This document shows positions 1 to 5,835 of a DNA stretch of 7,113 bases, in pieces; within the stretch, counting starts at the first letter, position 1, and the number at the start of each line of letters is the position of its first letter. Origin of the DNA: W2P13-069 sp051876105 (GTDB lineage Bacteria > Actinomycetota > Coriobacteriia > Coriobacteriales > QAMH01); contig JBJEHN010000058.1 in the NCBI GenBank assembly GCA_051876105.1, positions 1-7,113 on the forward strand, given 5' to 3'. The notes under the pieces are model-generated. The model was not told the origin of the DNA and made no database searches. It saw only the letters and a program-made list of their open reading frames with translations. The translations under genes and the position numbers were made by a program.

Positions 1-36
1 ATCTCCAGCACTTTCAGCAGGTAAACAGCCATTTTT

Positions 37-47
37 CAGACAGTCTG
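37..47. promoter_or_regulatory. Short palindrome upstream of the LuxR-type gene
   Basis: CAGAC-A-GTCTG is a perfect 5-bp-arm dyad centred at base 42, about 30 bases before the first possible start codon. LuxR-type HTH dimers usually bind short dyads, so this could be an operator, but an 11-base palindrome can easily arise by chance. I see no convincing -35/-10 pair in bases 1-75. Confidence 0.2.
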
Positions 48-55
48 GGGGGGGG
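47..55 (+). repeat. Homopolymer of nine G
   Basis: Nine consecutive G bases lie 21-29 bases before the GTG at 76, directly after (and sharing one base with) the small palindrome. The reading frame of the downstream gene is open through this tract back to a TAA at 22-24, but no ATG or GTG occurs in that stretch. The tract therefore most likely lies in the untranslated leader. G-tracts of this length are prone to slippage and to sequencing error. Confidence 0.6.
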
Positions 56-75
56 TCTCTCATAGTCGTACCTCC

Positions 76-1959
76 GTGCAGCGTGAACCTGAGGAGACCG
101 ACTTCCTAAAGATGCTCGGCTTCAAGGCGATGCTGTGCTGGCACTATCTGCTGCTGTTCTCACCTGTGATGGTTGTGTTCGGGCCGTTGACAAACGGCCA
201 GGCGTTCTTCGAACGCCAACTGGTTCTCTACATCGCGCTGGCCATGGCCTTCGTCTTCTGCGTCGCGTTCTCGCGCACGCTGCTTGCCAAGGGGCACACC
301 TTCGGCTCGCGAGCCTTCATCGGTACCACGGGGCTCATCGGCATCGTCTCGATGGTCCTGTGCACGCCGCTCGTTGACTGCCCCTGGATCGTGCGCTTGA
401 TAGCCACTGCCTTTGCCGCGCTGAGCGAGGCAGCCCTCATGGCCCTGTGGCTCCACTTCTACGTCGAGGCTGCAAAAGGCAAGATGATCAGGGCCTTCTC
501 TGTTGACATGGTCATATCTGGCCTGATCTCCATCATCATCTGCAACCTCATGGAACCGGTCATATACATCGTGGTCCTCTGCCTGCCTGCGGTTGCTGCG
601 GTGGCGCTCGTCGGTGAGTGGGGCAAGGTCAACCTCGAGGAGGACATCGAATTCTATGGCCAGCCGCGCCCACATGCCCCGCGCAACATCGCCATCGCCG
701 CTATCAAGGTCTACGTGCCCGTAGCGCTCTTTGCCATGGCGTTTGGCTTTCTCCAAGGCAGCTACCTGGCTGAAGATGCCATGCCCATGATGGCGATGGA
801 CTCCGGCGTGTTGCTGGGCATCGTGCTGGCGGCTGTCATCATGCTCGCCGTAGTTGCCAAGTCAAAGCGCGTGCGCATCGACATCGACCTGCTCCACCGC
901 CTGAGCTTGCTGCTCTTCGTGGCCGGTACCGTGGGGCTTTCGATCTTTGCTTATGCAAACGGGCTCGGAGGCTCCGAGAGCCAGGGGCGCTTCGTGCTCT
1001 TAGACGCGTGTAGCATCGCGCTGCTTGCGGGCTTCAACCTCTTTGACTTCGGGTTGCTGGCTTTGAGCATCGACCTGCGCGCGAGCTTCCGCTCTGCATC
1101 GCACTGGCTCACCGAGGGCAGCCGCTGCCTGGTGTACATTGCCATGGCGCTGGGGCTTCTTGCGGGCAGGATGCTCACCGGAGGGCTCAGCGGCGAGCTG
1201 CTCCCCGGCACCCTCTTCTTTGCGTGTGGTGCAGCGGTGGTGGTTGTCGTCGCCTCGATGCTCATGCCCTCCAGCGGTCCCGGCCTGCTGAAGAGCGCCG
1301 GCCTGGTGGTGCTGAGCGATGACGAGTACCTCATCTCGCGCGGCGTGCGAAGCTGCCCCAGGGGGGTTGCCCTGGTTGACGACGAGAGCTGCGGCGAAAA
1401 CGCCCAGTGTGAGAACTGCCCCGTGCGCGCAGGCGTGGAGGCGGCAGAGGCTCCCTCTGTCGCGAGCTTGGCGCAGGAGGCATCCGAGGAGCAGATCGTG
1501 TTCACCTCCTCTGCTGCGGCAGCTGCCAGCTGCGATGTCGTGGCCTCGGCCGAGGCCACCAGCGAGTCCGAGCAGAGCGGGCAGCCGCCATCCGCTGCCC
1601 AGCAGCCGGCTCCTGCAGCCGCGCCCAGCGCTCCGCCTGCCCCTGCCCGCACCGAGCAGCGCGCCGCCGCCCAGCAGGACGAGGCTGCCGCCGTGAAGAA
1701 GGATGCTCCGTGGAAGGCCGCCTGCAAAGGCGTCGCGGAGCTCTACGGCCTCACAAAGAGGGAGTCGGAGATCCTCCTGTACGTCGCTAAGGGACGCAAC
1801 GCCGTTTACATCCAAAACGAGCTGGTCCTTTCCATACACACGGTCAAGACGCACATCGCCAGCATCTACAAGAAGATGGATGTGCACTCCAGCCAGGAGC
1901 TGATCTCGCTCATCGAGGAGTACCGAGACAGCACGCTGGGTTCGGGCGGCAAGAAGTAG
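76..1959 (+). CDS. 12-TM membrane-bound LuxR-family transcriptional regulator
   Basis: Likely a membrane-embedded one-component regulator of 627 aa. About twelve hydrophobic segments span residues 20-398, in an MFS-like arrangement. A LuxR/GerE-type HTH occupies about 552-615, with the typical LTKRE opening (559-563) and the recognition-helix pattern HTVKTH (588-593) followed by IYKKM. Between them, residues 399-451 carry cysteines at 427, 439, 445 and 448, and residues about 455-545 form an Ala/Pro/Ser/Gln-rich, probably disordered linker. This architecture is expanded in Eggerthella and relatives, where such proteins regulate metabolic genes in response to small molecules; the ligand and targets here are unknown. 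The start is uncertain. GTG at 76 has no clear Shine-Dalgarno. ATG at 112 (residue 13) has GAGGAG at 91-96, 15 bases upstream, and lies just before TM1. The gene appears to stand alone and is convergent with the MarR-like gene. Confidence 0.9.
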   Translation: MQREPEETDFLKMLGFKAMLCWHYLLLFSPVMVVFGPLTNGQAFFERQLVLYIALAMAFVFCVAFSRTLLAKGHTFGSRAFIGTTGLIGIVSMVLCTPLVDCPWIVRLIATAFAALSEAALMALWLHFYVEAAKGKMIRAFSVDMVISGLISIIICNLMEPVIYIVVLCLPAVAAVALVGEWGKVNLEEDIEFYGQPRPHAPRNIAIAAIKVYVPVALFAMAFGFLQGSYLAEDAMPMMAMDSGVLLGIVLAAVIMLAVVAKSKRVRIDIDLLHRLSLLLFVAGTVGLSIFAYANGLGGSESQGRFVLLDACSIALLAGFNLFDFGLLALSIDLRASFRSASHWLTEGSRCLVYIAMALGLLAGRMLTGGLSGELLPGTLFFACGAAVVVVVASMLMPSSGPGLLKSAGLVVLSDDEYLISRGVRSCPRGVALVDDESCGENAQCENCPVRAGVEAAEAPSVASLAQEASEEQIVFTSSAAAAASCDVVASAEATSESEQSGQPPSAAQQPAPAAAPSAPPAPARTEQRAAAQQDEAAAVKKDAPWKAACKGVAELYGLTKRESEILLYVAKGRNAVYIQNELVLSIHTVKTHIASIYKKMDVHSSQELISLIEEYRDSTLGSGGKK

Positions 1960-1967
1960 CCACCGCC

Positions 1968-2010
1968 ATTCTCCACGCGCTCGCTTACGCTCGCTTGGTC
2001 GAAATGACGG
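1968..2010 (-). repeat. Small dispersed-repeat-like intergenic element (GTCATTTCGACC type)
   Basis: Read on the minus strand, this stretch begins CGTCATTTCGACC, continues with tandem AGCG-rich units and ends GTGGAGAAT. That order matches, from memory, a short non-coding element scattered through intergenic regions of many bacterial genomes (GTCATTTCGACC, then AGCG repeats, then GTGGAGAAATC). On the plus strand it contains a tandem 10-mer: CGCTCGCTTA at 1978-1987 followed by CGCTCGCTTG at 1988-1997. It starts 9 bases after the LuxR gene's stop codon. Its function is unknown; a role as an mRNA 3'-end structure or binding site is possible. Confidence 0.5.
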
Positions 2011-2037
2011 TCCAAAGGGTGCGCTCCGTCCTTGCCG

Positions 2038-2209
2038 CTAATATAACTACTATACAGCGCATGTACTCTGTATATGCTTTATATATGTATCATATATGCT
2101 TTGCACACACTTTAACTTTCACTAATTTGTCTTAGCTAATGTAGAGCTATACTATTCATATATATACGACATATATATCCCATATATACCACATACAATT
2201 CATATGGGT
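2038..2209. other. AT-rich island with phased CATATA motifs between convergent genes
   Basis: This segment is far richer in A+T than the surrounding genes. TATATGCTTT occurs twice (2071-2080 and 2093-2102, 22 bases apart). CATA-type motifs begin at 2157, 2170, 2181, 2192 and 2201, close to one helical turn apart. Two ATATATAT arms (2158-2165 and 2171-2178) flank a 5-base loop. CCCATAT (2179-2185) and ATATGGG (2202-2208) form a 7-bp inverted repeat. No gene is visible. It may be a bidirectional transcription end, a flexible or bent site, or a foreign remnant. No classical GC-stem plus U-tract terminator is present for either converging gene. Confidence 0.6.
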
Positions 2210-2235
2210 TTGCTGGTTGACTTGGAAACGACCAC

Positions 2236-3138
2236 TTACTGCTCGGGGAAGAACTCGGTGATCTCGTGGGATTCGAGGGCCGGGTAGCAGGCGTCGAACA
2301 GCTCGCAGTAGTCGCCCTTGGAGTCGTGCAGCATGCGCGAGCCCTTGCGGCTGAGCGTGACGTTGGCAGCGCGGCGGTCCTTGGGGTTGCACGGGCGGTT
2401 GATGAGGTTGCGGTCCGTCAGCGTGCGGATTGCCAGCGACGCCACGTTCGGGCGGATGTTGATCGAGGCGCTGAGGTCCTTCAGACGCGTGCCGCGGTTG
2501 TCGTTGCCCAGGGTGCGCAGTATGCGCGCCTCGTTGAGCGTGAGGTCAAAGCCGCGTTCGAAGATGGTGAGCTTGGCCAGGTAGCAGTTGATGCTCTCGA
2601 TGACGAGGACGCGGGTGGCGTCGTCCTCGAGCTCCTTGGCGCTCTTGTCCAGCTTGAGCGAGCTGCCCAGGACCTTGGCGGCCTCTTCCAGGCTCACCTC
2701 AGAGCCGAAGAAGCTCTTCGAGGATGCGGGCATCATCAGCTTGCGCAGCTCGGGGCGCTTTTCCTCGGCGGCCGGCGCGCAGTCCTCCTCGAAGGCCTTG
2801 TAGACGGCGCTCACGTACTCCTTCACGACCTCGCGCCCGGCATCCGTGATTTCGATGAAGACGTGGCGGCGGTCCACATCGTCGTACGAGCGGGTGATAT
2901 AGCCGTCGTCGAAGAGGCGGTCCGCAGAGGCGGTGATGGTGCTCGCCTTGAGGAAGATGGCGCGGCCCACGTCGCCGATGGGCATGGACTCGTGCGTAGC
3001 CAAATACAGGAGGATGCGGGCCTGCGTGATGTTGAGCTTGCATGCCTTCTTGATGTTGCTGTCGACGGCGTTGTTGAGCTTGATGAAGTAGTTGATCCAG
3101 CTCAAGCGCGACCCGATGGACAAAGTGTTGGTAGCCAT
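2236..3138 (-). CDS. Tandem (fused) double MarR-type transcriptional regulator
   Basis: A 300-aa predicted cytoplasmic DNA-binding protein. Two winged-helix units of MarR type lie in one chain. Unit 1, about residues 13-115, has the helix region LNITQARILLYL and a wing DDVDRRHVFIEITDAG (86-101). Unit 2, about 178-275, has LTLNEARILRTL and a wing NPKDRRAANVTLSRKG (251-266). Both wings keep the D-x-R pattern typical of MarR proteins, and a linker of about 60 residues joins the units. Ordinary MarR proteins are single units of about 140-180 aa that dimerise, so this chain could act as a built-in pseudo-dimer. The ATG at 3138 is chosen because AGAGGA lies about 8 bases upstream on the coding strand; the frame also stays open to a GTG further upstream. 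It stands alone, and its upstream region has several inverted repeats that could mediate autoregulation. Ligand and targets are unknown. Confidence 0.88.
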   Translation of the reverse strand: MATNTLSIGSRLSWINYFIKLNNAVDSNIKKACKLNITQARILLYLATHESMPIGDVGRAIFLKASTITASADRLFDDGYITRSYDDVDRRHVFIEITDAGREVVKEYVSAVYKAFEEDCAPAAEEKRPELRKLMMPASSKSFFGSEVSLEEAAKVLGSSLKLDKSAKELEDDATRVLVIESINCYLAKLTIFERGFDLTLNEARILRTLGNDNRGTRLKDLSASINIRPNVASLAIRTLTDRNLINRPCNPKDRRAANVTLSRKGSRMLHDSKGDYCELFDACYPALESHEITEFFPEQ

Positions 3139-3213
3139 GTGCAATCCTCTCTGACGGGCTACTGCATAACCTGTTGGTGTTTTCGGACACAAAGCAGTTG
3201 ATAGAGCGCACGG

Positions 3214-3236
3214 TTCTTGCCATGTTACAGCAAGAA
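3214..3236. promoter_or_regulatory. Inverted repeat upstream of the double-MarR gene
   Basis: TTCTTGC (3214-3220) and GCAAGAA (3230-3236) form perfect 7-bp arms separated by 9 bases, 76 bases upstream of the MarR-like start codon. MarR proteins bind imperfect palindromes of about this size, often in their own promoters, so this is a candidate operator. It could equally be a hairpin in the 5' leader. Confidence 0.4.
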
Positions 3237-3252
3237 TGCTTCCCCTAGACTA

Positions 3253-3308
3253 TTCAGTATTTATGAAAATTCGATAAAAAAACTGAAAAAACATCGATAC
3301 TTTCAGTT
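3253..3308 (-). promoter_or_regulatory. AT-rich promoter/operator or terminator region with an 8-bp inverted repeat
   Basis: AACTGAAA (3281-3288) and TTTCAGTT (3301-3308) are perfect 8-bp arms around a 12-base spacer containing ATCGAT; a related half-site TTCAGTAT is at 3253-3260. A-tracts at 3266-3269, 3276-3282 and 3286-3291 are about 10-11 bases apart, which favours intrinsic bending. Read on the minus strand, the second arm runs into seven consecutive T, so the dyad could also be a weak intrinsic terminator for the kinase operon. A weak minus-strand -10 candidate is CATAAA within 3258-3266. The position suits the MarR-like gene's control region. Confidence 0.4.
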
Positions 3309-3417
3309 GTAGTGCAAGGCCACAGGACCTTGCGGCAGCGCCTGTTGCGAGGGGCCTCAACCTTCGCCGTGCGGCGCGGCCACGCGCCTGAGCAGGCACT
3401 CCTTCCCTGCTCTGGTG

Positions 3418-3451
3418 CCGATATTCCCTAGCGCATTACTAGGAATATCGG
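3418..3451. repeat. Near-perfect inverted repeat with 13-bp arms
   Basis: CCGATATTCCCTAG (3418-3431) and CTAGGAATATCGG (3439-3451) pair over 13 bp with one bulged C, around the loop CGCATTA. No T-tract follows on either strand, so it is not a standard intrinsic terminator. It lies 22 bases before the Shine-Dalgarno at 3473 on the plus strand. It could be a large operator, an mRNA hairpin, or the trace of a mobile element end. Confidence 0.65.
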
Positions 3452-3472
3452 GTGCAGTATGCAACTAAATCC

Positions 3473-3491
3473 AAAGGAGCGCAAGATGTAA
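3473..3491 (+). other. Orphan ribosome-binding site followed by ATG-TAA (start-stop element)
   Basis: AAAGGAG (3473-3479) is a near-ideal Shine-Dalgarno, 6 bases before ATG (3486-3488), which is followed at once by TAA (3489-3491). Past the TAA, the same frame stays open for about 30 codons (beginning NTIILPQGEY) to a TGA near 3580. It is either the start of a gene broken by a nonsense change at codon 2, a regulatory start-stop, or coincidence. No larger plus-strand gene follows; the next gene lies on the opposite strand. Confidence 0.4.
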
Positions 3492-3614
3492 AATACGATT
3501 ATTCTGCCTCAAGGCGAATACATGCCGCCAAGCGCTCGCAGTTCTCATTTAGGCGTTGTTAGACCACAATGGAGCTGCTGAGTCGCCCCCATCCGTCATC
3601 CTGCGCGATCTGGG

Positions 3615-4949
3615 CTATGTGAGGGGGATGGCTACGCGCAGGAGGAAGCGGTTGCCGCGCGAGCTGAACTGCGCCTGGCCACCGCGGCGCTCGGCCACAA
3701 AGCGGATCGACCACGCGCCCATGCCGTGCTCACCGTTGCTGCGGCAGGGCAGCCCGTCCACGATCGCCACCGGCCCCGCGCAGCTGTTCTCCACGGAGAG
3801 CAGCAGGTAGCCGCGGTGCTCCTTGAGCGATGCCTTGATCACCGGCCGCTCGCCGCCGGCCTCGGCAGCTGCCTCCGCCGCGCCCTCCCCTGCCCTGGCC
3901 TCGCTGCGCGTGCGCAGCGCGCGGCAGGCCTCCAGCGCGTTCTCGAAGCTGTTGCCGATGAGCGAGCACAGCTCCGAGCTGCTCACGCCCAACTCCGCCG
4001 GCACGGCCACGTCCAGCTTGAGCTCCACGCCCTCGCGCTCGGCCAGCTGCGCGTAATACGAGAGCAGGACGTTGACGTCTGCATTGGCGCAGTAGCGCAC
4101 GGGCGCCAGCGACTCCAGCTCGTCGATCGACTCCGCCACAAAGCCGCGGATGCTCTCCAGGTCGCCTTCCTCCGCATTTTGGGCCAGGAGCACCAGGCGG
4201 TGGCGCATGTCGTGCCTGAACGCCGCCGTGAGCTGGTTCATCACCTTGATCGACTCCAGCTCCTTGCGCGACTGCTGCAGCTGCAGGCTGGCCCAGCGGC
4301 GGTCCTGCTCCTCCTCCGCGCGGCGCGTGAGCATCTGCCCGTACACGCCCGCGAACACCACGAAGAACAGCGAGAACATGCCAGACACGGTGAGCAGCGC
4401 CTCGTAGCTGTTGGCGATCATCCAGTTGGTGTAGACGCCGGCGGTGTAGTCCCACAGGTAGAAGATGGCGGGCACGCTGGAAAACGAGAGGCACACGGCC
4501 GTGGAGGTGTTGAAGAGCTCGCACACCGGGCGCGAGGCGAAGCGCACGATGAGCACGCCCGCCAGTGCGGCCATCACTGCGTAGACCGCCGTCTCCACCG
4601 GCAGGCCGGGGCCCCAGAGCTCATGGCACAGGCGCTCGACGATGTTGGGTATCTCGCAGCACAGGTACGAGAGCAGCACCGCCGCCACCGCGTGCAGCGG
4701 CCGGCGCTTGAGCAGCAGCACCAGCACGACCACCAGCGGCGCGTGCGTGATGAGCGGGTAGAGCATCTTGGCGGCGTCCACCCCGCCGGCCAGCCCCAGC
4801 GCGCTTTGCAGGCAGAAGTCCAGCGCGGCGAACGCGCTCAGCAGCGCCACGTTGCGCCGTGAGGGCTCGACGCCGGTGAACGCGGCGGAAAGCGCCACGC
4901 CAAAGACCAGCGAGCACAGGTAGCGCACGCCAAGCAGAGCGGTCTCCAT
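3615..4949 (-). CDS. AgrC-like GHKL-domain sensor histidine kinase
   Basis: A 444-aa membrane sensor kinase, predicted partner of the adjacent LytTR regulator. Six to seven hydrophobic segments fill residues about 3-205, and a helical, charged linker follows (about 208-235). The phospho-acceptor region is FRHDMRH (244-250), with His246 the likely phosphorylation site and the HDxxxH-like arrangement typical of Agr/GHKL kinases. The ATPase N-box is GNSFENALEA (332-341, Asn333 and Asn337). VENS (386-389) and GMG (409-411) form the remaining nucleotide-binding motifs. A low-complexity Ala/Glu/Gly insert (about 347-369) splits the ATPase domain. There is no separate extracellular sensor domain, so the signal is probably perceived by the membrane part, as with AgrC and peptides. 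ATG at 4949 is chosen over the preceding TTG: it overlaps the regulator's stop as TGATG and has GGGGGAG about 9 bases upstream, implying translational coupling. The signal is unknown. Confidence 0.92.
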   Translation of the reverse strand: METALLGVRYLCSLVFGVALSAAFTGVEPSRRNVALLSAFAALDFCLQSALGLAGGVDAAKMLYPLITHAPLVVVLVLLLKRRPLHAVAAVLLSYLCCEIPNIVERLCHELWGPGLPVETAVYAVMAALAGVLIVRFASRPVCELFNTSTAVCLSFSSVPAIFYLWDYTAGVYTNWMIANSYEALLTVSGMFSLFFVVFAGVYGQMLTRRAEEEQDRRWASLQLQQSRKELESIKVMNQLTAAFRHDMRHRLVLLAQNAEEGDLESIRGFVAESIDELESLAPVRYCANADVNVLLSYYAQLAEREGVELKLDVAVPAELGVSSSELCSLIGNSFENALEACRALRTRSEARAGEGAAEAAAEAGGERPVIKASLKEHRGYLLLSVENSCAGPVAIVDGLPCRSNGEHGMGAWSIRFVAERRGGQAQFSSRGNRFLLRVAIPLT

Positions 4950-5689
4950 CAAGCGCTGCTCCCCCCGGCGTCGTCGAAGAGGTAGGCCATGTAGGTTTCG
5001 CGCACGGCCTTGCGCAGGCTGCGCGAGACAGGCACCTGCCGCCCCTCAACCGTGCGCACGCCCTCGAGCGCGAGCGTCTTGATGTTGGCCATGTTCACGA
5101 TGAACGAGCGGTGCACCTTCACAAAGCCACCCTTGCCCAGCAGCTGTGGCTCGTAGTCCTTGAGCGGGGCGTTGACCAGCTCCTCGCGGCCGCCCAGCAG
5201 CATGAAGTGCAGCGTTTTGCCGCGGATCTCCACGAACTCGATCTGCGCGCAGGGCACGTTCACTAGCTTGAAGGGCGTGCTGAGCACCAGCATCTCCTCC
5301 TTGCGGGCGTGCTTTTGGAGCACGCGCTCAAGCGCGGCCACCAGGCGCTGCGGCGCTACGGGCTTGACCAGGTAGTCGGTGGCGCGGACCTCGTAGCTGT
5401 CCACGGCGAACTCCTTGGAGCTGGTGAGGAAGACGATGTCAGTTTCGTCGCCGCGAGCGCGCAGGCGGCGTGCGAGCTCGATGCCGTCCATCCCGGGCAT
5501 GAGCACGTCCAAGATGAGCAGGTCGAAGCGCGCACCCGCCTCTGCGTCTGCCAGCAGCTCGGCCGCGCTCTGGTAGCTGCGCAGCAGCAGCGGGCCCAGG
5601 GGGAGCCTCCCCTGCCCCGCCAGCTCCTCCAGCATGCTGGCGATGCCCTGGAGCTCAGCGCGCTCGTCGTCGCAAACCGCGATCCTCAT
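4949..5689 (-). CDS. LytTR-family (AgrA-like) response regulator
   Basis: A 246-aa cytoplasmic response regulator and DNA-binding protein. The receiver domain (about 1-125) has the acidic pair Asp7/Asp8, phospho-acceptor Asp61 in LILDVLMPGMDG, Thr89 in FLTSS and Lys109 in LVKP, so all key residues are present. The LytTR DNA-binding domain (about 134-236) contains FVKVHRSFIVNM (189-200) and VPVSRS (219-224), which are hallmark stretches of the family. Length is normal for AgrA/LytR-type regulators. It is the first gene of a two-gene operon and is phosphorylated, by inference, by the kinase encoded immediately downstream. In classical agr loci the kinase precedes the regulator; here the order is reversed and no agrB or agrD is seen. 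The ATG at 5689 has only a weak ribosome site (GAAGG about 12 bases upstream). Target genes are not identifiable; its own promoter is a candidate. Confidence 0.93.
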   Translation of the reverse strand: MRIAVCDDERAELQGIASMLEELAGQGRLPLGPLLLRSYQSAAELLADAEAGARFDLLILDVLMPGMDGIELARRLRARGDETDIVFLTSSKEFAVDSYEVRATDYLVKPVAPQRLVAALERVLQKHARKEEMLVLSTPFKLVNVPCAQIEFVEIRGKTLHFMLLGGREELVNAPLKDYEPQLLGKGGFVKVHRSFIVNMANIKTLALEGVRTVEGRQVPVSRSLRKAVRETYMAYLFDDAGGSSA

Positions 5690-5729
5690 GCCGCACTCGC
5701 CGCCTTCCCGCGCGCGTCTGCAAGCCGCG

Positions 5730-5748
5730 CCGTGTCCTACCGTGTCCT
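5730..5748. promoter_or_regulatory. Helically phased direct repeat upstream of the response regulator gene
   Basis: CCGTGTCCT occurs twice, at 5730-5738 and 5740-5748, so the period is 10 bases, one helical turn. It sits 41-59 bases upstream of the regulator's ATG, downstream of the predicted promoter and so in the leader. LytTR proteins bind pairs of direct repeats of about 9 bp, but usually with about two turns between repeats. An autoregulatory site is therefore possible, not certain. Confidence 0.4.
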
Positions 5749-5802
5749 TCAGTCTACCCGCTCGGCGCCTTTGCGCGCGTCGGTTGACTCTAAATCAGCT
5801 CA

Positions 5803-5831
5803 ACAATACGTGTGCAGGTGCACCCAGGCAA
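5803..5831 (-). promoter_or_regulatory. Candidate sigma-70-type promoter of the regulator-kinase operon
   Basis: On the minus strand, TTGCCT (5826-5831) and TATTGT (5803-5808) are separated by exactly 17 bases. Each matches 4 of 6 consensus positions. Transcription would begin near 5796, giving a leader of about 107 bases that contains the phased direct repeat. The candidate lies 5 bases from the sequence gap, so upstream elements cannot be seen. Confidence 0.35.
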
Positions 5832-5835
5832 CGCC

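Larger units (their letters stand above)
3139..3614. other. 476-bp structured intergenic spacer without a convincing gene
   Basis: This spacer lies between the kinase stop codon and the MarR-like start codon, both genes being on the minus strand. It should hold the MarR-like gene's promoter and the transcription end of the kinase operon. It contains a series of inverted repeats: arms at 3214-3220/3230-3236, 3281-3288/3301-3308, GCAAGG 3314-3319 with CCTTGC 3328-3333, GAGCAGG 3390-3396 with CCTGCTC 3406-3412, and 3418-3431/3439-3451. A strong Shine-Dalgarno with ATG-TAA sits at 3473-3491 on the plus strand. Bases 3240-3310 are AT-rich. Short open frames here lack ribosome sites. Confidence 0.6.

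Noticed and set aside
1000..1887. Minus-strand open frame of 295 codons within the LuxR-type gene
   Set aside because: No domain signature, lies wholly inside a well-supported gene and has a composition explained by the opposite strand.
1978..1997. Tandem 10-mer as a possible CRISPR or minisatellite array
   Set aside because: Only two units with no spacers; better explained as the internal repeat of the dispersed element at 1968-2010.
2266..3201. 311-codon plus-strand open frame opposite the double MarR gene
   Set aside because: Its translation is low-complexity Val/Ala/Arg/Glu-rich with no recognisable domain, and it mirrors the clear MarR frame; GC-rich genes commonly create such antisense frames.
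3465..3548. 27-codon minus-strand frame (MRTASAWRHV...) downstream of the kinase, considered as a possible peptide signal
   Set aside because: No Shine-Dalgarno before its ATG and no AgrD-like features.
3549..3599. 16-codon minus-strand frame (MTDGGDSAAPLWSNNA) just after the kinase stop
   Set aside because: No properly spaced ribosome site and no cysteine-containing autoinducer core; likely chance.
3726..4862. 378-codon plus-strand open frame opposite the kinase gene
   Set aside because: His/Arg/Gln-rich translation without domain features, antisense to a kinase with all its motifs intact; treated as a GC-driven shadow.
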